Notes: a model not told the origin generated them from the sequence alone. A stretch of DNA of 64,000 nt from Adiantum capillus-veneris (GCA_014529385.2 CM043963.1:67445912-67509911), one strand, 5' to 3'. Numbered from the stretch's first letter, positions 1 to 13,080 are shown. Program-made: numbers and translations.

Positions 1-2
1 AC

Positions 3-755
3 ATTCTGGGAGCACATCTTCAGCAAAGAATGGGAATTAAAAACCTGAAACCAATACCTTCTAAAGTTCGAATGGCAGATCACCGACTGGTGCAGGCAAT
101 TGGAATGATAGAGAGTATGCAGATAAGAGTGGGCAAATAAAAGTTCAAAGGTAGCTTCCTAGTATTGGATGTGCAAGGAGCGTATGGGATGATACTAGGA
201 TGCCCATGGCTGCGAACGGCACAGGTTGTTCACGACTATGCTAATCAGACTCTAACAATACAAGGGGGCAGTGGAAGAATCGAGATTCAGACAAATAACA
301 CTAGAAGTTGGAGAAAGTATCTGAGACCCAAAGAGCTTTGCCAGAAGTATAAGGTGAAGAAAATTGAGAGAATGTTAGCGGCTATGAATATTTTTCCATT
401 AACAGAGATAGATCTCAATGCAGTTTTACTAAATAAAGATCAAGCTGAAAAACAAAAGAAACAATTTCCAGACCAGTTCACTGAACTGAATTCAGGAGAA
501 GAACCACTTGATTTCAGCACACCAGTAGAACAGGCACACTCTGGAGGAGCTAATGAAAATCGGAATAGTAATTCAGAGCTCAAAGGATTGTCTTGGGATT
601 ACGCTGAGGAGTCAACCAAGAGAAAGGGTGGAGGGCCTAACTGGTTGCTTTCAGATGATCAGGAGATAGAGGAATGGAATTTGGGGTCTGAGGAAAACCC
701 TAGATTGATCACGGTCAATAAACCTCTGAATCCTACGATGAAAGAGAAGGCATGA
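3..755 (+). pseudogene. Gypsy pol: retropepsin C-terminal part and linker
   Basis: The frame open from base 3 encodes the second half of a retropepsin-like domain, with DVQGAYGMILGCPWLR near 168-215, a block characteristic of plant gypsy proteases. An in-frame TAA at 138-140 interrupts it (probably CAA to TAA). The catalytic aspartate lies upstream of the window and cannot be checked. The stretch after about 330 is an acidic, low-complexity linker that leads to the reverse transcriptase. The family assignment is firm; the exact domain borders are not. Confidence 0.8.
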
Positions 756-758
756 CAT

Positions 759-1463
759 ATGTTCCAGCACTATAAAGATGTGTTCGCATGGGAACATATT
801 GATCTCAAAGGAGTGGATCCAGAGGTCTGTCAACATCAAATACCACTGAAACCAGATGCCAGACCAGTACGACTACAGCGCCATCGAATGAATCCAAATT
901 ATGCTAAGAAGATCAAGGAAGAGATTGACAACTTTCTAAAAGCTGGGGTCATTACTGAATTAGCCAGTAGTGATTGGTTGTTTCATATTGTGGTTGTTCC
1001 TAAGAAGAATGGGAAGTTGAAAGTATGTGTAGATTATAGGAAATTGAATGCTCAAACCATTAAGGATTCATTTTCATTACCCTTCACAGATATGTTACTT
1101 GATGAAATTGCAGGATATGAGATGTATAGCTTTATGGATGGTCATAGTGGCTATAACTAGTTTACAGATTGCTCCTGAGTATCGGGGTAAGGCCATTTTT
1201 ATTACGGAGTGGGGAGAATTTATGTATCTGGTAATGCCATTTGGCCTTTGCAATGCACCGGCCACTTTTCAATGATGTATGACAGAAATATTCAATGAAT
1301 TTCTTCATCGATTCCTCGCCATATTCATGGATGACTTCACTGTGTTTTCAACAGAGGAAAAGCATTTACTATTTTTGGAGATGGTTTAGCGCTGCCAGGA
1401 AAAGTGGATTTGTCTGAATCCATTCAAATATGTTTTCTTAGTCTAGAAAGGAGAGCTACTAGG
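759..1463 (+). pseudogene. Gypsy pol: reverse transcriptase, frameshifted
   Basis: The N-terminal RT block is clear: GVITELASSDWLFHIVVVP, then KKNGKLKVCVDYRKLN. The frame changes near 1155, where GHSGYN meets LQIAPEY in the next frame. The catalytic YxDD equivalent reads FMDD at 1324-1335 and is intact. Stops at 1273-1275 (CGA-to-TGA type, after PATFQ), near 1387 and near 1441 break the protein. The enzyme would copy element RNA into DNA; this copy cannot make it. Confidence 0.88.
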
Positions 1464-1467
1464 ACAT

Positions 1468-2120
1468 GTGGTGTCCAGAAATGGACTAGAAATGGCCAAT
1501 GATAAGATCCAGTGCGTTCAACAGGCCAAGGCGCCTAGAAATGCATCAGAATTAAGTTATTTCCTGGGATATATTAATTTTTATAGAAGATTTGTGCACA
1601 AGTTTGCTTCCCAAGCATTACCATTGTATGAACATACAAAGAAAACCAGAAAGTCCAATTGGACTGCTGAATGTGAAGAAATTTTTCAGAAATTAAAGAA
1701 TGCCATCATTAGTAAACCAGGTCTTCGACAATCGAATTGGGATGTCATTTTTCATGTACATGTGGATGCTTCGAGACTGGCGATGGGAGCCATACTAGCT
1801 CAGCCAGAAGGAAGAACTGATTATCCAATATACTTTGCCAATCGCAGGTTCAGTCAAGCTAAACAATTATATACAACTACTGAAAGAGAAGCCTTAGGGA
1901 TGGTTTTTAGTGCTACTAAATTCAGACTTTATTTGCTAGGCAAGCTGTTTCATTTCTATGTGGATCATCAAGCCTTATTATTTTTTATTAATAAAGTCAT
2001 TATTTAAAAGGCGGGCTGATACGGTGGATGATTTTCCTTATGGAGTTTGAATTTTGTATTTTCCATAAACCTGGAAAAAACCATTGTGTTGCTGATTTCT
2101 TCTCTAGGAGTACGGAGGGC
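1468..2120 (+). pseudogene. Gypsy pol: RNase H domain
   Basis: In frame with the second half of RT, this segment shows the RT connection (SELSYFLGYINFYRRFV) and an RNase H-like domain (HVHVDASRLAMGAILAQPE, TTEREALGMVFSATKFRLYL, FYVDHQALLFF). A stop at about 2005 and a frame change precede the C-terminal block [16 protein letters not shown] (2067-2112), the usual RNase H end before integrase. Integrase is absent because the microsatellite tract begins about 35 bases later. Confidence 0.87.
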
Positions 2121-2148
2121 TACTCTAAGGAGTATTTAAAAGAGACGA

Positions 2149-3149
<1,001 letters not shown>

Positions 3150-3377
3150 GTTTGCGGTGTTCATATCATCGTGGTCTGCGTACTAGTCGCTCAAAGTTAG
3201 GTGGTGTCCCCTGTTCGCTTTACCATGACAAGCTTGAGGCGTGCCATTCGGCCCCCGATGTTTTAGAGGCCGTCGGGGTTCGGGGTTCGCTTTGCTCCCT
3301 TCATTTGGTGCCCCCACTGAGGAGGACTTCTAAGACCCTTTAGTTTACAATGCTGGAAGTGACGCACGCCATCAATC

Positions 3378-3635
3378 ATGGACAAATGGCTGAAGGAATT
3401 TTCTAACTGGAGGACGGAAGAAGAGGAGACTAAGGAGGCACTAGCCGCCTTCATTGAAGTACTACTGTCAGGCTGCAGTGTCGTCAGTATTCAAGAGGTA
3501 AATTCTCCATCTCGTGTTGCTCGTTCTAACCACAAATTGAGAGCATCAGGTGGGAGGTCGGTGAAGTGCCATCACTGTTGTCAACCAAGACACACTTTCA
3601 ATGAGTGCCAGCAACGAAGGCAGCGAAAGGGCTAA
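3378..3635 (+). pseudogene. Retroelement gag-like fragment with CCHC zinc knuckle
   Basis: A short 85-residue frame ends in CHHCCQPRHTFNEC, which fits C-x2-C-x4-H-x4-C, the nucleocapsid knuckle of retroelement Gag, followed by a basic tail. The upstream part is acidic and not recognisable. Isolated knuckles also occur in cellular RNA-binding proteins, but the neighbours are all retroelement remains. About 70 bases upstream, TTTGGTGCCCCCACTGAGG (about 3303-3321) resembles a gypsy primer-binding region, without proof. Confidence 0.5.
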
Positions 3636-3811
3636 AATCGTCTACATCGACATTCATTGCAAAGAAGTCATTCACATCAAAGAAGGAAGAAAACGGTGAG
3701 GCCTCTTTTCCCTAAAGAAACTGTAGTCAAAGTTATAACCTTTACTCCAAAGTGGTCTTAAGGGGATGCTCGAGCCAAAGATAAGGAGAAGTTAAGCTAG
3801 TCTGGAAACAC

Positions 3812-4279
3812 ATGACCCCGAAGAGAGAAGCATCTGGCCAAGCAAGTGCTTCAAGCTCAGAAAGCCGGGTTGTACCCAGCTTGCCAAAGAGGAAGTCATC
3901 CGAAGATAAGCGACGGAAGGTCGCCTACCGATTTGCACGACGCATGCGAGTGCTACCAATCCACTTCGACAATCCTGAAGAAGAAGTGGTAAGAAGATTC
4001 CCATGTCCTAGGGAAGAGTGGTTTGGCTACTGCTCTCGCTATTTTGGAAGACGGGTAGAGGATCTTCCTCCTCTCCCTGTACAACTTATCCTGAAGAAGC
4101 TCTCTACCACAGGTGAAACCCAGTGGGCTAGGGACGAGTTGTAACTGAATGGAGTAGAATGCATGAAACACACCCACTATGGAAATTACCTGCAATTGCT
4201 ACTAGCCAAGAGGCTCGGAGTGGTCAGACGCGTCGCCATCACCCCATACGTGCTAAGCGACGAAGGAAAGCTAGAAGAG
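3812..4279 (+). pseudogene. Unrecognised broken ORF, basic N-terminus
   Basis: An open frame of 110 codons ends in TAA at 4142-4144, and the same frame stays open for another 45 codons to about 4279. The N-terminal third is Ser- and Lys-rich (SSESRVVPSLPKRKSSED), then basic (FARRMRVLPIHFD). I recognise no domain. The position, between a gag-like knuckle and other broken frames, suggests part of a retroelement polyprotein, but that is inference. Confidence 0.3.
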
Positions 4280-4349
4280 TGACCAGGAGGTGGGAGATTA
4301 ACAACCCAACAACACTAGAAATTCACCAGTACACTAGTCACAGCATAGT

Positions 4350-5590
4350 ATGGATGATAAAGGGAAATGCAAAGTTGTGATTGAGATTCTAATAGGTGAT
4401 GAGCAACATTCATTACAACTCATCACATTGAACAAGAGATTACTACATCAACAGGCTCCTATAACCAGGATGTATCTGGAGGACGATGATCTTATCGTTG
4501 ATCTAGAGCGATTTCAGCAACTATATGTTGACGCTAGGGAAATGGTTCAACATTGGAATCGGATACTTTTCATGATCAGGAGGTGTGCCAATTGCCTGAG
4601 CATCTTAGTACAATACAGTTGCTAGAGAGAGTGCCTAAATGGATACTAAGTGCTGATGAGAAGTAGATAATCCACATTGGCAACGACATTCTACAGCAGA
4701 TTGTCATTCCCTAGCCGTGGAATTAGAGCTCCTATTGGGGAATAAGCCGACATATAAATGTATGAAAGATGTCCGAAGTCAATTAAAAGAGGTCTTGGTG
4801 CAAATGCAGATTGCTACGGGAGTTCTGGATCAGTGGGTGCGAGCTATTCTTGAAGATCAAACTACCACCAGCAAGGGAACTCAAACTCAAATGACAGTAG
4901 GAGAACACGCAACTGCTCTCTCGAGATCATTTCAGTTGGTTAAGTTACCAAAAAGATGATGCAATAGGAGAACCAGGCTGTTCTTAATTTTCTAGAGTTT
5001 GTACTTAATTCCCCAGTTCTCCTGTATGTTGTACGAGCAAGAGAAGTGGAGCTGCCGAGTTTTTTTCTAGCACTATATCCTCAACATACAGAACCAGTGG
5101 ATCGGCTCATATACTACAAGATTACTGATGATCTTCAGGATTGGTATGAGCGATCAACTATGGAATGGAAAACCTAGCAAACTCTATTCAATGATGCTCT
5201 TCAATTAAATGATTTCCAGGAATTAAGAGATGAGGTATAGAGGATCAAGCTATGTATGGGACAATGGAAAATCCAGATTAGAGGTCTCACTAAGATCACA
5301 AACCAACTGCTGCAACTCACTGTTGAGTCCTCTAAAGTTTCTGAAAAGGACATTACATCTAAACCAGGCCTAGGACCATAGTACAGAGAGATGGCTAAGA
5401 TTCTCTTTGAAGCTAGGATCAAAACAAATCAGCCTCTTCCAGAAGGATGGATCCATACATCTTTGCATTGTCAAAAATTAGCGAGGACTCCTCTAACAAA
5501 AGGCAGATGCACACTCTTGATCCTAACACCAAAACCTATCATCCCCTCATGCCTTATGAAGTGAAAAATGACCACAGAGAGGTGGGATCA
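4350..5590 (+). pseudogene. Unrecognised decayed coding region, several frames
   Basis: Amino-acid-like composition continues across three frames with stops: 4350-4625 (rich in acidic residues, YLEDDDLIVDLERF), 4717-4959 (ELELLLGNKPTYKCMKDVR, predicted helical) and about 4960-5590 (for example LYPQHTEPVDRLIYYKITDD and an EWKT-stop-QTLF break that looks like TGG to TAG). I do not recognise the family. It may be the left part of the pararetrovirus-like remnant that follows or of another retroelement. Confidence 0.3.
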
Positions 5591-6060
5591 ACTTGAGCAG
5601 GAGGCCATTTATAGACTCATTCAGAAGGAAAATGCTTGCACTAGCACTTCTGAGACACCATCCAGACCTGAGGGCAAAAGGAAGCGGGTTCAGTGGAAGG
5701 ATACTGGGTAGTTCCATCTCAAAATTTGATGGAGGAATTTTCCAGCCGTTCTCAGAATTAGACATTGGATTTTTCCAAGAATTTTTAGAATCAGATGGTG
5801 GATTTTCTCAGTCAGGTGTTGGTATCTCTTTGGATGGACACCCTTGGAATTACAATTATAGGGGTGTCAAGCACTCAACAAGACTAAAATATGGCATAAA
5901 GCTAGCAATACCACAATAGCCAGAAATGTCAGAAGGCTACGTTCATGAGAAATATCAGCCAACTCAACAAGCTTCCTCAAAACTCTAGAAAAATGAGACG
6001 GTGGATTTTTCCAGAAATTTTGGAGTCTTACCAAAATTCAAGAAATGAGGGAAGGATGTA

Positions 6061-6440
6061 GATGGCGGAGGCAGTCTCACTAGGTGGGAGCCGGCTCCTG
6101 AAAGCCGAGCAGCGGACCAGTCAGTAATTACCATGGCGGTTACCACAAGGGGCTATAAATAGGACCCATTACATTGTAATTGAGTTTGGCTATACTTTTA
6201 GGTTGTTTATCTTTTGACTTCTTACTCTTAGTTGTGTGGTTGTAGTCCTGAAGCAGTTCTCCCGAGCTACATTATCCTCACTTGTAATCCTACTCTGTAA
6301 TTCCTAATACAGTAGTCGAGTGTACTTCAGTCATATATACTTTGCATTCATTCTTCCTGAACTCTGAATCTGAATCTGAACACTTATTCCAGTCATTCAG
6401 TCTGTCTCTCTCCTCAACAAATGTATTTCAGTTCATGTAA
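6061..6440 (+). promoter_or_regulatory. Possible pararetrovirus/LTR promoter with TATA box
   Basis: TATAAATAG at 6154-6162 sits in a non-coding stretch between coding remains and is followed by an AT-rich leader with no long frame. This is the layout expected for the intergenic promoter and leader of a plant pararetrovirus, or for an LTR. No TGGTATCAGAGC primer-binding site is visible in the leader, and no direct-repeat partner was found, so the assignment rests on position and the TATA box only. Confidence 0.35.
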
Positions 6441-6656
6441 CTATTCCAGTTCAGTTTCTATCTTCTCTTCCAGTTCTACTGATTGAACTAATGAATCACC
6501 AGTAGCTGTAAATTCTAACACTAAAATCAGCAATCTAAAGAGATCAACTCCAATTCCACTCACGACAAATATTTTGATGAGGTAATCTCTCTCCTCATTA
6601 AAACCCATGGCTTTGATCTCAAACATAACTCTGACCACCTACAGATAGCCTATCGC

Positions 6657-7494
6657 ATGATAATCCATACTATCAACACTTATCTACCCTCAATATACAA
6701 TTCTGGCTATCTACAAGACAATGAATATCAAATCCTCCGTCAAAATATTGCTACAATGGTGGATGACACAATTTTGTGCAGTCTGCATGAAATGGTCATT
6801 TGGCAAGAATTTGAATTCCCTGCAGAATGGAAATTGGATATTTATAAGACTCTGCTCAATGAGGTACGACAACCAATAGCTTTAAATATTCAAAAGCTTG
6901 GATCTACTGCACAATACAAAATCTTAGGCAGATCCAAATCTATAAAAGATATAGCTTCTGTATTGAGAAACCAGTATACCAGATGTCCTTCGGACCATCT
7001 GATTATCCAACTAGTCAAGCCTCTACTTCAACTTCCCATCGACGCTATTCACCTCCATCATTGGCGTGATTCATCCAGAAACCTATAGATATTATGAAGG
7101 GTTGTTTCGATGCAAACTCTATAATCGCATCATTGCCTCTGAATTTTTCTCTAATGGTATTGATCTCGTTACGAAGGCAGCATTTGACAAGAAGGATCTT
7201 ACCCACAGTCTTCCTTATATCGTCCCTTCTCCAAATACTCGTGTGCAACCCTTAGAGTCAACTTCTAACTGGCATACCAATGCTCTTAAAGAGATCTCCC
7301 TCTTGCAATATCAGGTACTCTCTAAACTGTTTCTTATCACTTCCCACATCTTTTTTCCCCAGGGGGTATCTAACGTATCTCCTTCAAATAAAGGCAAAGC
7401 ACCAGTAACTGATATACAGCAGACAGCTTTGCAACATGCCATTAATTTTGGTGGTGGCTCACATATAAGGATTTTCCTCACATGTTTTCCATAG
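6657..7494 (+). pseudogene. Frameshifted ORF upstream of the coat-protein-like region (caulimovirid-like remnant)
   Basis: Two overlapping frames read as one protein broken by a single shift near 7045-7066: the first ends its sensible sequence around VKPLLQLPID, the second continues with HPETYRYYEGLFRCKLYNR. I do not recognise a named domain. Its place between a TATA-bearing leader and a coat-protein-like region fits the N-terminal part of a petuvirus-like polyprotein, where a movement protein would be expected, but no movement-protein motif is certain. Not functional. Confidence 0.4.
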
Positions 7495-7640
7495 TGTTAC
7501 AAGAACCTGGGATTTCTTTTGTATCTAGATTTCCTCTGAAAATGTCACCTTTTATGGAAGAAGACATCCAAGATGGGTTTAATCCCTATCATTGTTGGGG
7601 AAGCAATGCCGAAATACAACCATGGAAACAAAGATAGAAA

Positions 7641-8098
7641 ATGGGGGAGGTAGTAAGAACTATTTTACCAGAAGACATGCAATGGACAGTTTTTCAGGAT
7701 GACAATTGTGTTGAATATGAAGAGCAGGAATTGGATGAAGTGGATATAGTCATTCCACAATATTTCCAGTTCTCGAAGAATCTTTTGATAATTCTTCAGA
7801 CATCAGTTCTGAAGATGAAGTTTGAATTCCTAATCTAGTTAAAATGCAAATAGAGGATGTCAAGATTGAAGCCCCTTCATCATCTTCCTCTACCACACTG
7901 AAAGGAGTTTCAAATATTGGAGATATGACCATTCTTGACATTGATGAACTGAATCAAGACCAGATCTCGAAAGACTTTGAGTTCATCTATAATTCTACCC
8001 ATTATGGAATTCATTACAAAGACTTGACGCAAAGACAATCAGTCTCTATGATCATATCAGGATTTCAAGGCATGCTAAGAGCATGGTGGGATGACTAA
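7641..8098 (+). pseudogene. Endogenous pararetrovirus-like coat-protein region, N-terminal part
   Basis: An acidic stretch (EEQELDEVDIVIPQ) and a Ser-rich linker lead to a block ending IISGFQGMLRAWWDD (about 8053-8095). The pattern GFxGxLxxWWD is typical of coat-protein or Gag regions in plant endogenous caulimovirids and related retroelements. A frame change near 7830 and a stop at 8096-8098 disable it. A Gag of a plant gypsy element is the main alternative; the basic domain and knuckle downstream make the pararetrovirus reading somewhat more likely. Confidence 0.5.
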
Positions 8099-8382
8099 GT
8101 GCAGATAGCAAGGCCATGCAAGAGGTCATGATGGTCATGAAAACTTTGATAATTTTATTTCACTATTCTTGCTGCTTTAGTTATGCAGTTCCTTGGATCA
8201 ACGAACAAGATTCAAAAGAGAAATAAGGAAGCCTTCTTTAGAAGTAAGCTATGTGATTTAACTCACATAGAACAATATCAGCAACATATGACTCATCTGA
8301 TGTAACAGTACCCTGGAGGATACTTCAAATCAAATTATATAAGCAGTATTATCTCAATTCTTTCCCTAAGTCATTTGCAAAT

Positions 8383-9185
8383 TTGGTAAAAGAAAGAATT
8401 AATCTGGACAAAAATATTTCCATAGCCCACATAAATGCTTTCATTGATGAGGTCACTGATCTGGAGTGTGCCAGAATCAGGATGAAGAAGGATATCAAGC
8501 AAGTGAAAGGATTCAACTCTCACTTTTGGGACAAAGAAACAAAGGTCAAGACCTTTGGCTGTAGAGATAAAATTAAATGCAACTACAAGGTTAAACCAAG
8601 AAAAAACAAATATGGGAAAAGGTTCAAAGTAGCATGCCGCAAACGCAAGCTAAGCAAAGAAGAAAGAAAGTAGGTAAGGTGCTACATTTGTAACAAGCAA
8701 GGGCATATCGCCCCTGAATGCCCTCAAAGAAAACAAAATTTTAAAAATGCATTCCTCAAAGATAAATATGATTATGATGTCATCTATTGCAATACTCTGC
8801 AACATAACGACGTTCCAATTGCAGAATATGCAGAATATGAGTCTGATCGAGATCAATCTGAAGACGATTAAACATTGATTTCATCTCAGGATATTGAAAT
8901 GCCAGTTTTATTTGATGATAGTGAGCCAAGAATAACCAATATGGTAAAGAAGTCCTTTTCATTCCCAGAGAAAAAAAGGTATGTTCTATCATCTACATCA
9001 AGCTCTAGTCCTTAAATTGATGAAACAGATACTTGGCAATAAGAGCAACGGCCTTTAAAGCTTAATTTATCTCGCAAGGAGTAACCAAAGTATACTCCAC
9101 TGCCCCTGCTCAAAAATATGGTTGAGCAAGCAAATTCCATCGCTCAACAAGAACTCTTTGTGAGAAGTATTACTAGTAACCTCTG
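8383..9185 (+). pseudogene. Endogenous pararetrovirus-like coat-protein region: basic domain and CCHC knuckle
   Basis: A strongly basic stretch (KPRKNKYGKRFKVACRKRK, about 8593-8649) is followed, after a TAG at 8671-8673, by CYICNKQGHIAPEC (about 8683-8724), a perfect C-x2-C-x4-H-x4-C knuckle. An acidic tail (ESDRDQSEDD) comes next. A basic run, then a knuckle, then an acidic tail is the C-terminal layout of caulimovirid coat proteins. Several stops follow (for example at about 8868 and 9014). No protease, RT or RNase H of this element is visible to the right, so the copy is truncated as well as broken. Confidence 0.55.
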
Positions 9186-9390
9186 AGTGCTCGTGAGGGT
9201 TTCCTAGAATTTTGTGGTTAGGAGCTTCTATCGCTATTGAGTTGCCATTGCAGGCAAGGTGCCACTAGACACATACATTCTCAGCCACTTCAGACTCCTA
9301 TTCATCCCACAATCTAGTGCTTCTGCATATTTGCAATCCGTTCACAACCTAGAGAGCTAGCTACTTCATTGGCATAATCAAATATTCAGC

Positions 9391-9735
9391 ATGGCGATGA
9401 TCATCTCATCTTTTATGAGACTCCTCTCCGACAACGTCAAGATTGAAGAAGCTACTCCTATTGGTAACTGGAGTTCACCTAAAGTTTCAACTTCCCAGGT
9501 ATATAAGCATAACAAAGTTTTTGCTCTTTCCGCTAATACCCTTTACTATGAAACTCATGGTAAACTAACTATCAAAGATAGTGATTCTGATAATCACAAC
9601 ATACATATGTTTGAAGAACTCTCTGAGTTTCAAAAGAAGGCATTAAGCAAAGGAAATCAATTTGTGCACATAGTCTATATTGCCGTGGGCATAATACCTT
9701 TTTTTTTTTTAAAGGCCTTAATGCTTCTTGTGTAG
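9391..9735 (+). pseudogene. Unrecognised ORF remnant to the right of the coat-like region
   Basis: A 114-codon frame with protein-like composition (VKIEEATPIGNWSSPKVST, KLTIKDSDSDNHNIHMFEEL) ends in a hydrophobic run after a T11 tract. I recognise no domain. Short sensible frames upstream (9241-9380) suggest that decayed coding sequence continues from the pararetrovirus-like remnant to here. Confidence 0.25.
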
Positions 9736-12109
9736 GAGTTCTACTAGAGCAAGCTAAGGGGTGAAACGTTGTTGTAGTGTGGAGAAGGCGTGTGCATGCG
9801 AGCTACTATGTAGAGCCGTCTGCATTACCGCCTTGCGAGTTCCATCCATTGGCAGCCCATGTGATGCCTCGCCTTGTTTTCCTAATATACATACATATAT
9901 ATTTTCATTGTTTAGAACTTTATTGGTCTATCTGCAGCTCTCTGGCAGCCAACCATTCTCCTCGGTGTGCTTCCTTTGATGTGTGTGTCACACTCAAAGA
10001 TTCATTTTGCAGATGACCACCTACACCAATGATTGTGTCGCAAGGCCGCTTAATGATTGGAGTATAGAAACACCCAACTCATGTACCAATCATTTCAGTG
10101 ATGTATGTTGTGCTCATGCAAGCTCTTCAGCATTTGAGGATGACTCTCTGCATGGGTAATTTTTGTGTGTCTACAAGATAGCTTAATGCTTGGGTTACAA
10201 AAAAAACCCACTTCTGTATGAAGCATTTGTATGATTTACCCAATCAAGCCCTTCACAATTTTGTAGATAATTGCTAGTGCAGGCGATTGTGTGTTCGCAA
10301 GCCGGCTTAATGACCTGAGTATTGCAAGACGGTCATAATGCTAGAGTACAGAAACAAACAATCATGTAGCTGGCATTTGAATGGTGTATGATGTGGTCAT
10401 TCAAGCTCTTCAACCCTTTTTCTCAATACTATTAGTAGATTTCATGGATTGAAACTCAAGCCTTGTGCGTGCACACACATTTGATATACATATCAAGTGA
10501 ATGGAGCTTGTGTGTAAAGAGGAACCTTACAACAACCTCCTTCAGTCCCTAGCTACTTCTCACCAAAAAGAACTTTGGGTGTGCAGATGAGTATGTAGCT
10601 TAGACTCTCAGTCGAGCGTAAGAGTACTACCCAAACTTAACAATGGAAAGATCGAGAGATGGTCTTGAGGGTGATGCGGCCCCGGCTTGGAAGAGCATTG
10701 ACCTTTGCTGGTTCATTTGGTGCCATGGACCTGGAAGTTGTACCCTCATTACTTATTACTTATGGTTATTGCGAGGAGGAGAAATCTTGAAATGCATACT
10801 TGTGTATGTAAAATGATTTACTCTATTCTTACAGGAACAATGATTGCTTTTCATGATGATACTTAATGTATAAACAATGAAATGCACTCGTATATTTGGA
10901 TGGAACTTACAGTTAACAACAGTCCTTTTAAGGATGCGATAAAGGTCTCTCAAGCAATGTTAGGTACCAATGTGCTTGTGTTGGTGAATTTGCATATTCT
11001 TAATGCCCAACAAAGAATCATTGCTATCATGAAACTCAACACATGGACCTTTGTCTGAACTTACGTTCATGTTTGTACAAGGCACACTTATGCCTTTTTG
11101 TGCATTTGCATTACTTGTAGCAAGTTGGTCTACAGCTGATCCTGATCTAGTGTCGTCCAATGTACCGCTATTCCTTGTTTAGCACTCATTCAGGTAGTAC
11201 TAGTCTTACCTATACTTGTTTGGGGTGGAGGCTACATCCCTACCATGGTTTGTAGTGACCATTCGACCCTTGCCAGAAGCTCATCTGGCTGAAGCAACTG
11301 CCTCACCCCTTGCTTGGGAGCCACCACAGTCCTCATAGAGCGGATTCCAAAGCCTCCCCTTCCAAAAGTACCTATTACTATCAAGGATCATTGGTGCAAG
11401 AAAATGTCCCCTCTCCACTTTTCTTTGAGGATATTGTAAACTCATACATAGATTCTTGGATTTTTATAAAAAAACATCCCATGATCATAGTGATCATGCT
11501 ACCTTTCTTATCAAAGGATAATTGCAAGATAGGCAAAGAGTGGCCCTATGGATTGTCATGGGCTAGCGTTGAGGACTTCATCTTTATTCCAAACAAAACA
11601 AGATCACATGTACTATGAGGGATTGTAGGGCTAACATTGAGCACCTTAGCTCTCATTCCCATAAAAAAAAATAAGCATCAAATGCAGATCGCAAAATCTT
11701 TTAACCACATCGGTAATAGTGAGTATTTTTCTTAGTACCTTGCCTTGCTCCTAATTTTATAGCACTATCTTAGCAGGCCATCGTGATCATTCACCTTGTT
11801 TCTTCATTTTACTGTTTTTAAAAGGTGTCTCTATATTGGTGTTGATGTGAATCATTAGAATGTATAAAAAAGATCCTCTAGCTCCCCCTCCCTCCATGTC
11901 TAGAAAAATAGATTCTCCCTAACCGATGAAAATAAGGGTAAACTTGAAATTCTTCCAATATTTAGGTCAAAATTTGAAGCTTTTGCCGGTAATAACACTA
12001 AAACTTGGGTAAATTTCTTGGTTTTCTTAAAGACAAGCTCAAAATCTAATCGGGATTTTACAATTTTAGCCGATTACATTGGACCTCGGTTTTTCTTTTA
12101 TCTCCATCC

Positions 12110-12152
<43 letters not shown>

Positions 12153-13080
12153 ACCAGTGTTCGAAAAAAGTAAAAGGGTCACGGCGGCTTTCTAAAAAAT
12201 TTAAAAGTGATAAAGTTAGGTTGAGTTTAACTGGAATTGGTGTTTGAAACAGGACTACCTCAGCTTAGCCTTGAGTCCGTTGAAAATCGAGACCAGCCAT
12301 ATGCAAACCATAGTAACGGCAAGAATAACGGTGAAATATGGGAGAAAATAGCTCAAAATTCTTGCAAATTTAAAATTTTATGCTAATATATTTTGTTTTC
12401 TTCTTTGTGAAGAGGAAACTCGGCCGACGTCCACTTAATAAAAGAGACTTTCTCGAATATTGAGTAGAATCAATTCATAGAATGCAAGAAAAGTCGAGCC
12501 ATGTGAAGCTGTGAAATTATGAAAGAACTCATATATGTGTGTGTGTGTTTAGAATTTACTAGAATTATGGAAGGTGAAGTTTCACTTTGACATTCTAAAA
12601 CAATAGAATGCAAAAAAAAAGTCAAGAAATGTCAGGATATGAAATGAAAGGTGAAATATAAAGATCCATTTACTATTTTAAAACTGAAACAACATTTAAA
12701 GTTAGTCTCATTCATCACTGAAAACATTCAAAGTATGCCTAATCCAACTTTCCTCGAAGACTTCTTTTAGAAAGCCAAAAGTATAGCTTAACTTAGCCTT
12801 GAGCCGGTTGAAAATCCAAATTAGCTGCTTGAAGGAAGAAGGAGAAGGAGAAAATCCGCTTGAAAATTTTATAAAAATAGAGTGAAATTGTAAAAATTAT
12901 CGATTATTTTGTAAAATTTTCTCTTTGAATCTACCCCAAAGAAAATTTAGTATGTTTTTCAAAATGATTTTTCTCGAACACTGACATATACACACATACA
13001 CACACAATGTATTACAACTAAAGTTATTGCTTTCTTTAGGTCAACATAAAAACTTTACCTTGTTTAGTATTTCTTCTAAG
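9736..13080. other. Non-coding stretch, no gene recognised
   Basis: Apart from the degenerate repeats at 10030-10425 and a (CT)n(CA)n tract at about 12110-12155, I see no supported gene. Short frames at 9761-10016, 10756-11160 and 11310-11618 have no family resemblance and no supporting context. AT-rich DNA dominates from about 11640. Confidence 0.6.
10030..10425 (+). repeat. Three degenerate tandem copies of a 100-145-bp unit
   Basis: The phrase GGCTTAATG...GAGTA...CAGAAACA..., followed by CATTTG...GTGATGTATG and CAAGCTCTTCA, recurs at about 10030-10150, 10167-10265 and 10281-10425 with many substitutions. No coding frame follows the repeat. Confidence 0.55.

Larger units (their letters stand above)
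1..2148 (+). mobile_element. Ty3/gypsy LTR retrotransposon, decayed pol (protease to RNase H), no integrase
   Basis: Three successive pol domains lie in the order protease, reverse transcriptase, RNase H, which is the Ty3/gypsy order before integrase. Reading requires frame changes near 1155 and near 2010 and passes several in-frame stops, so it is not functional. No integrase, LTR or primer-binding site is visible: the left end is cut by the window start and the right end runs straight into a (CT)n tract at about 2150. A gag-type knuckle farther right (3378-3635) is not in the order expected for this copy and is annotated separately. Confidence 0.9.
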
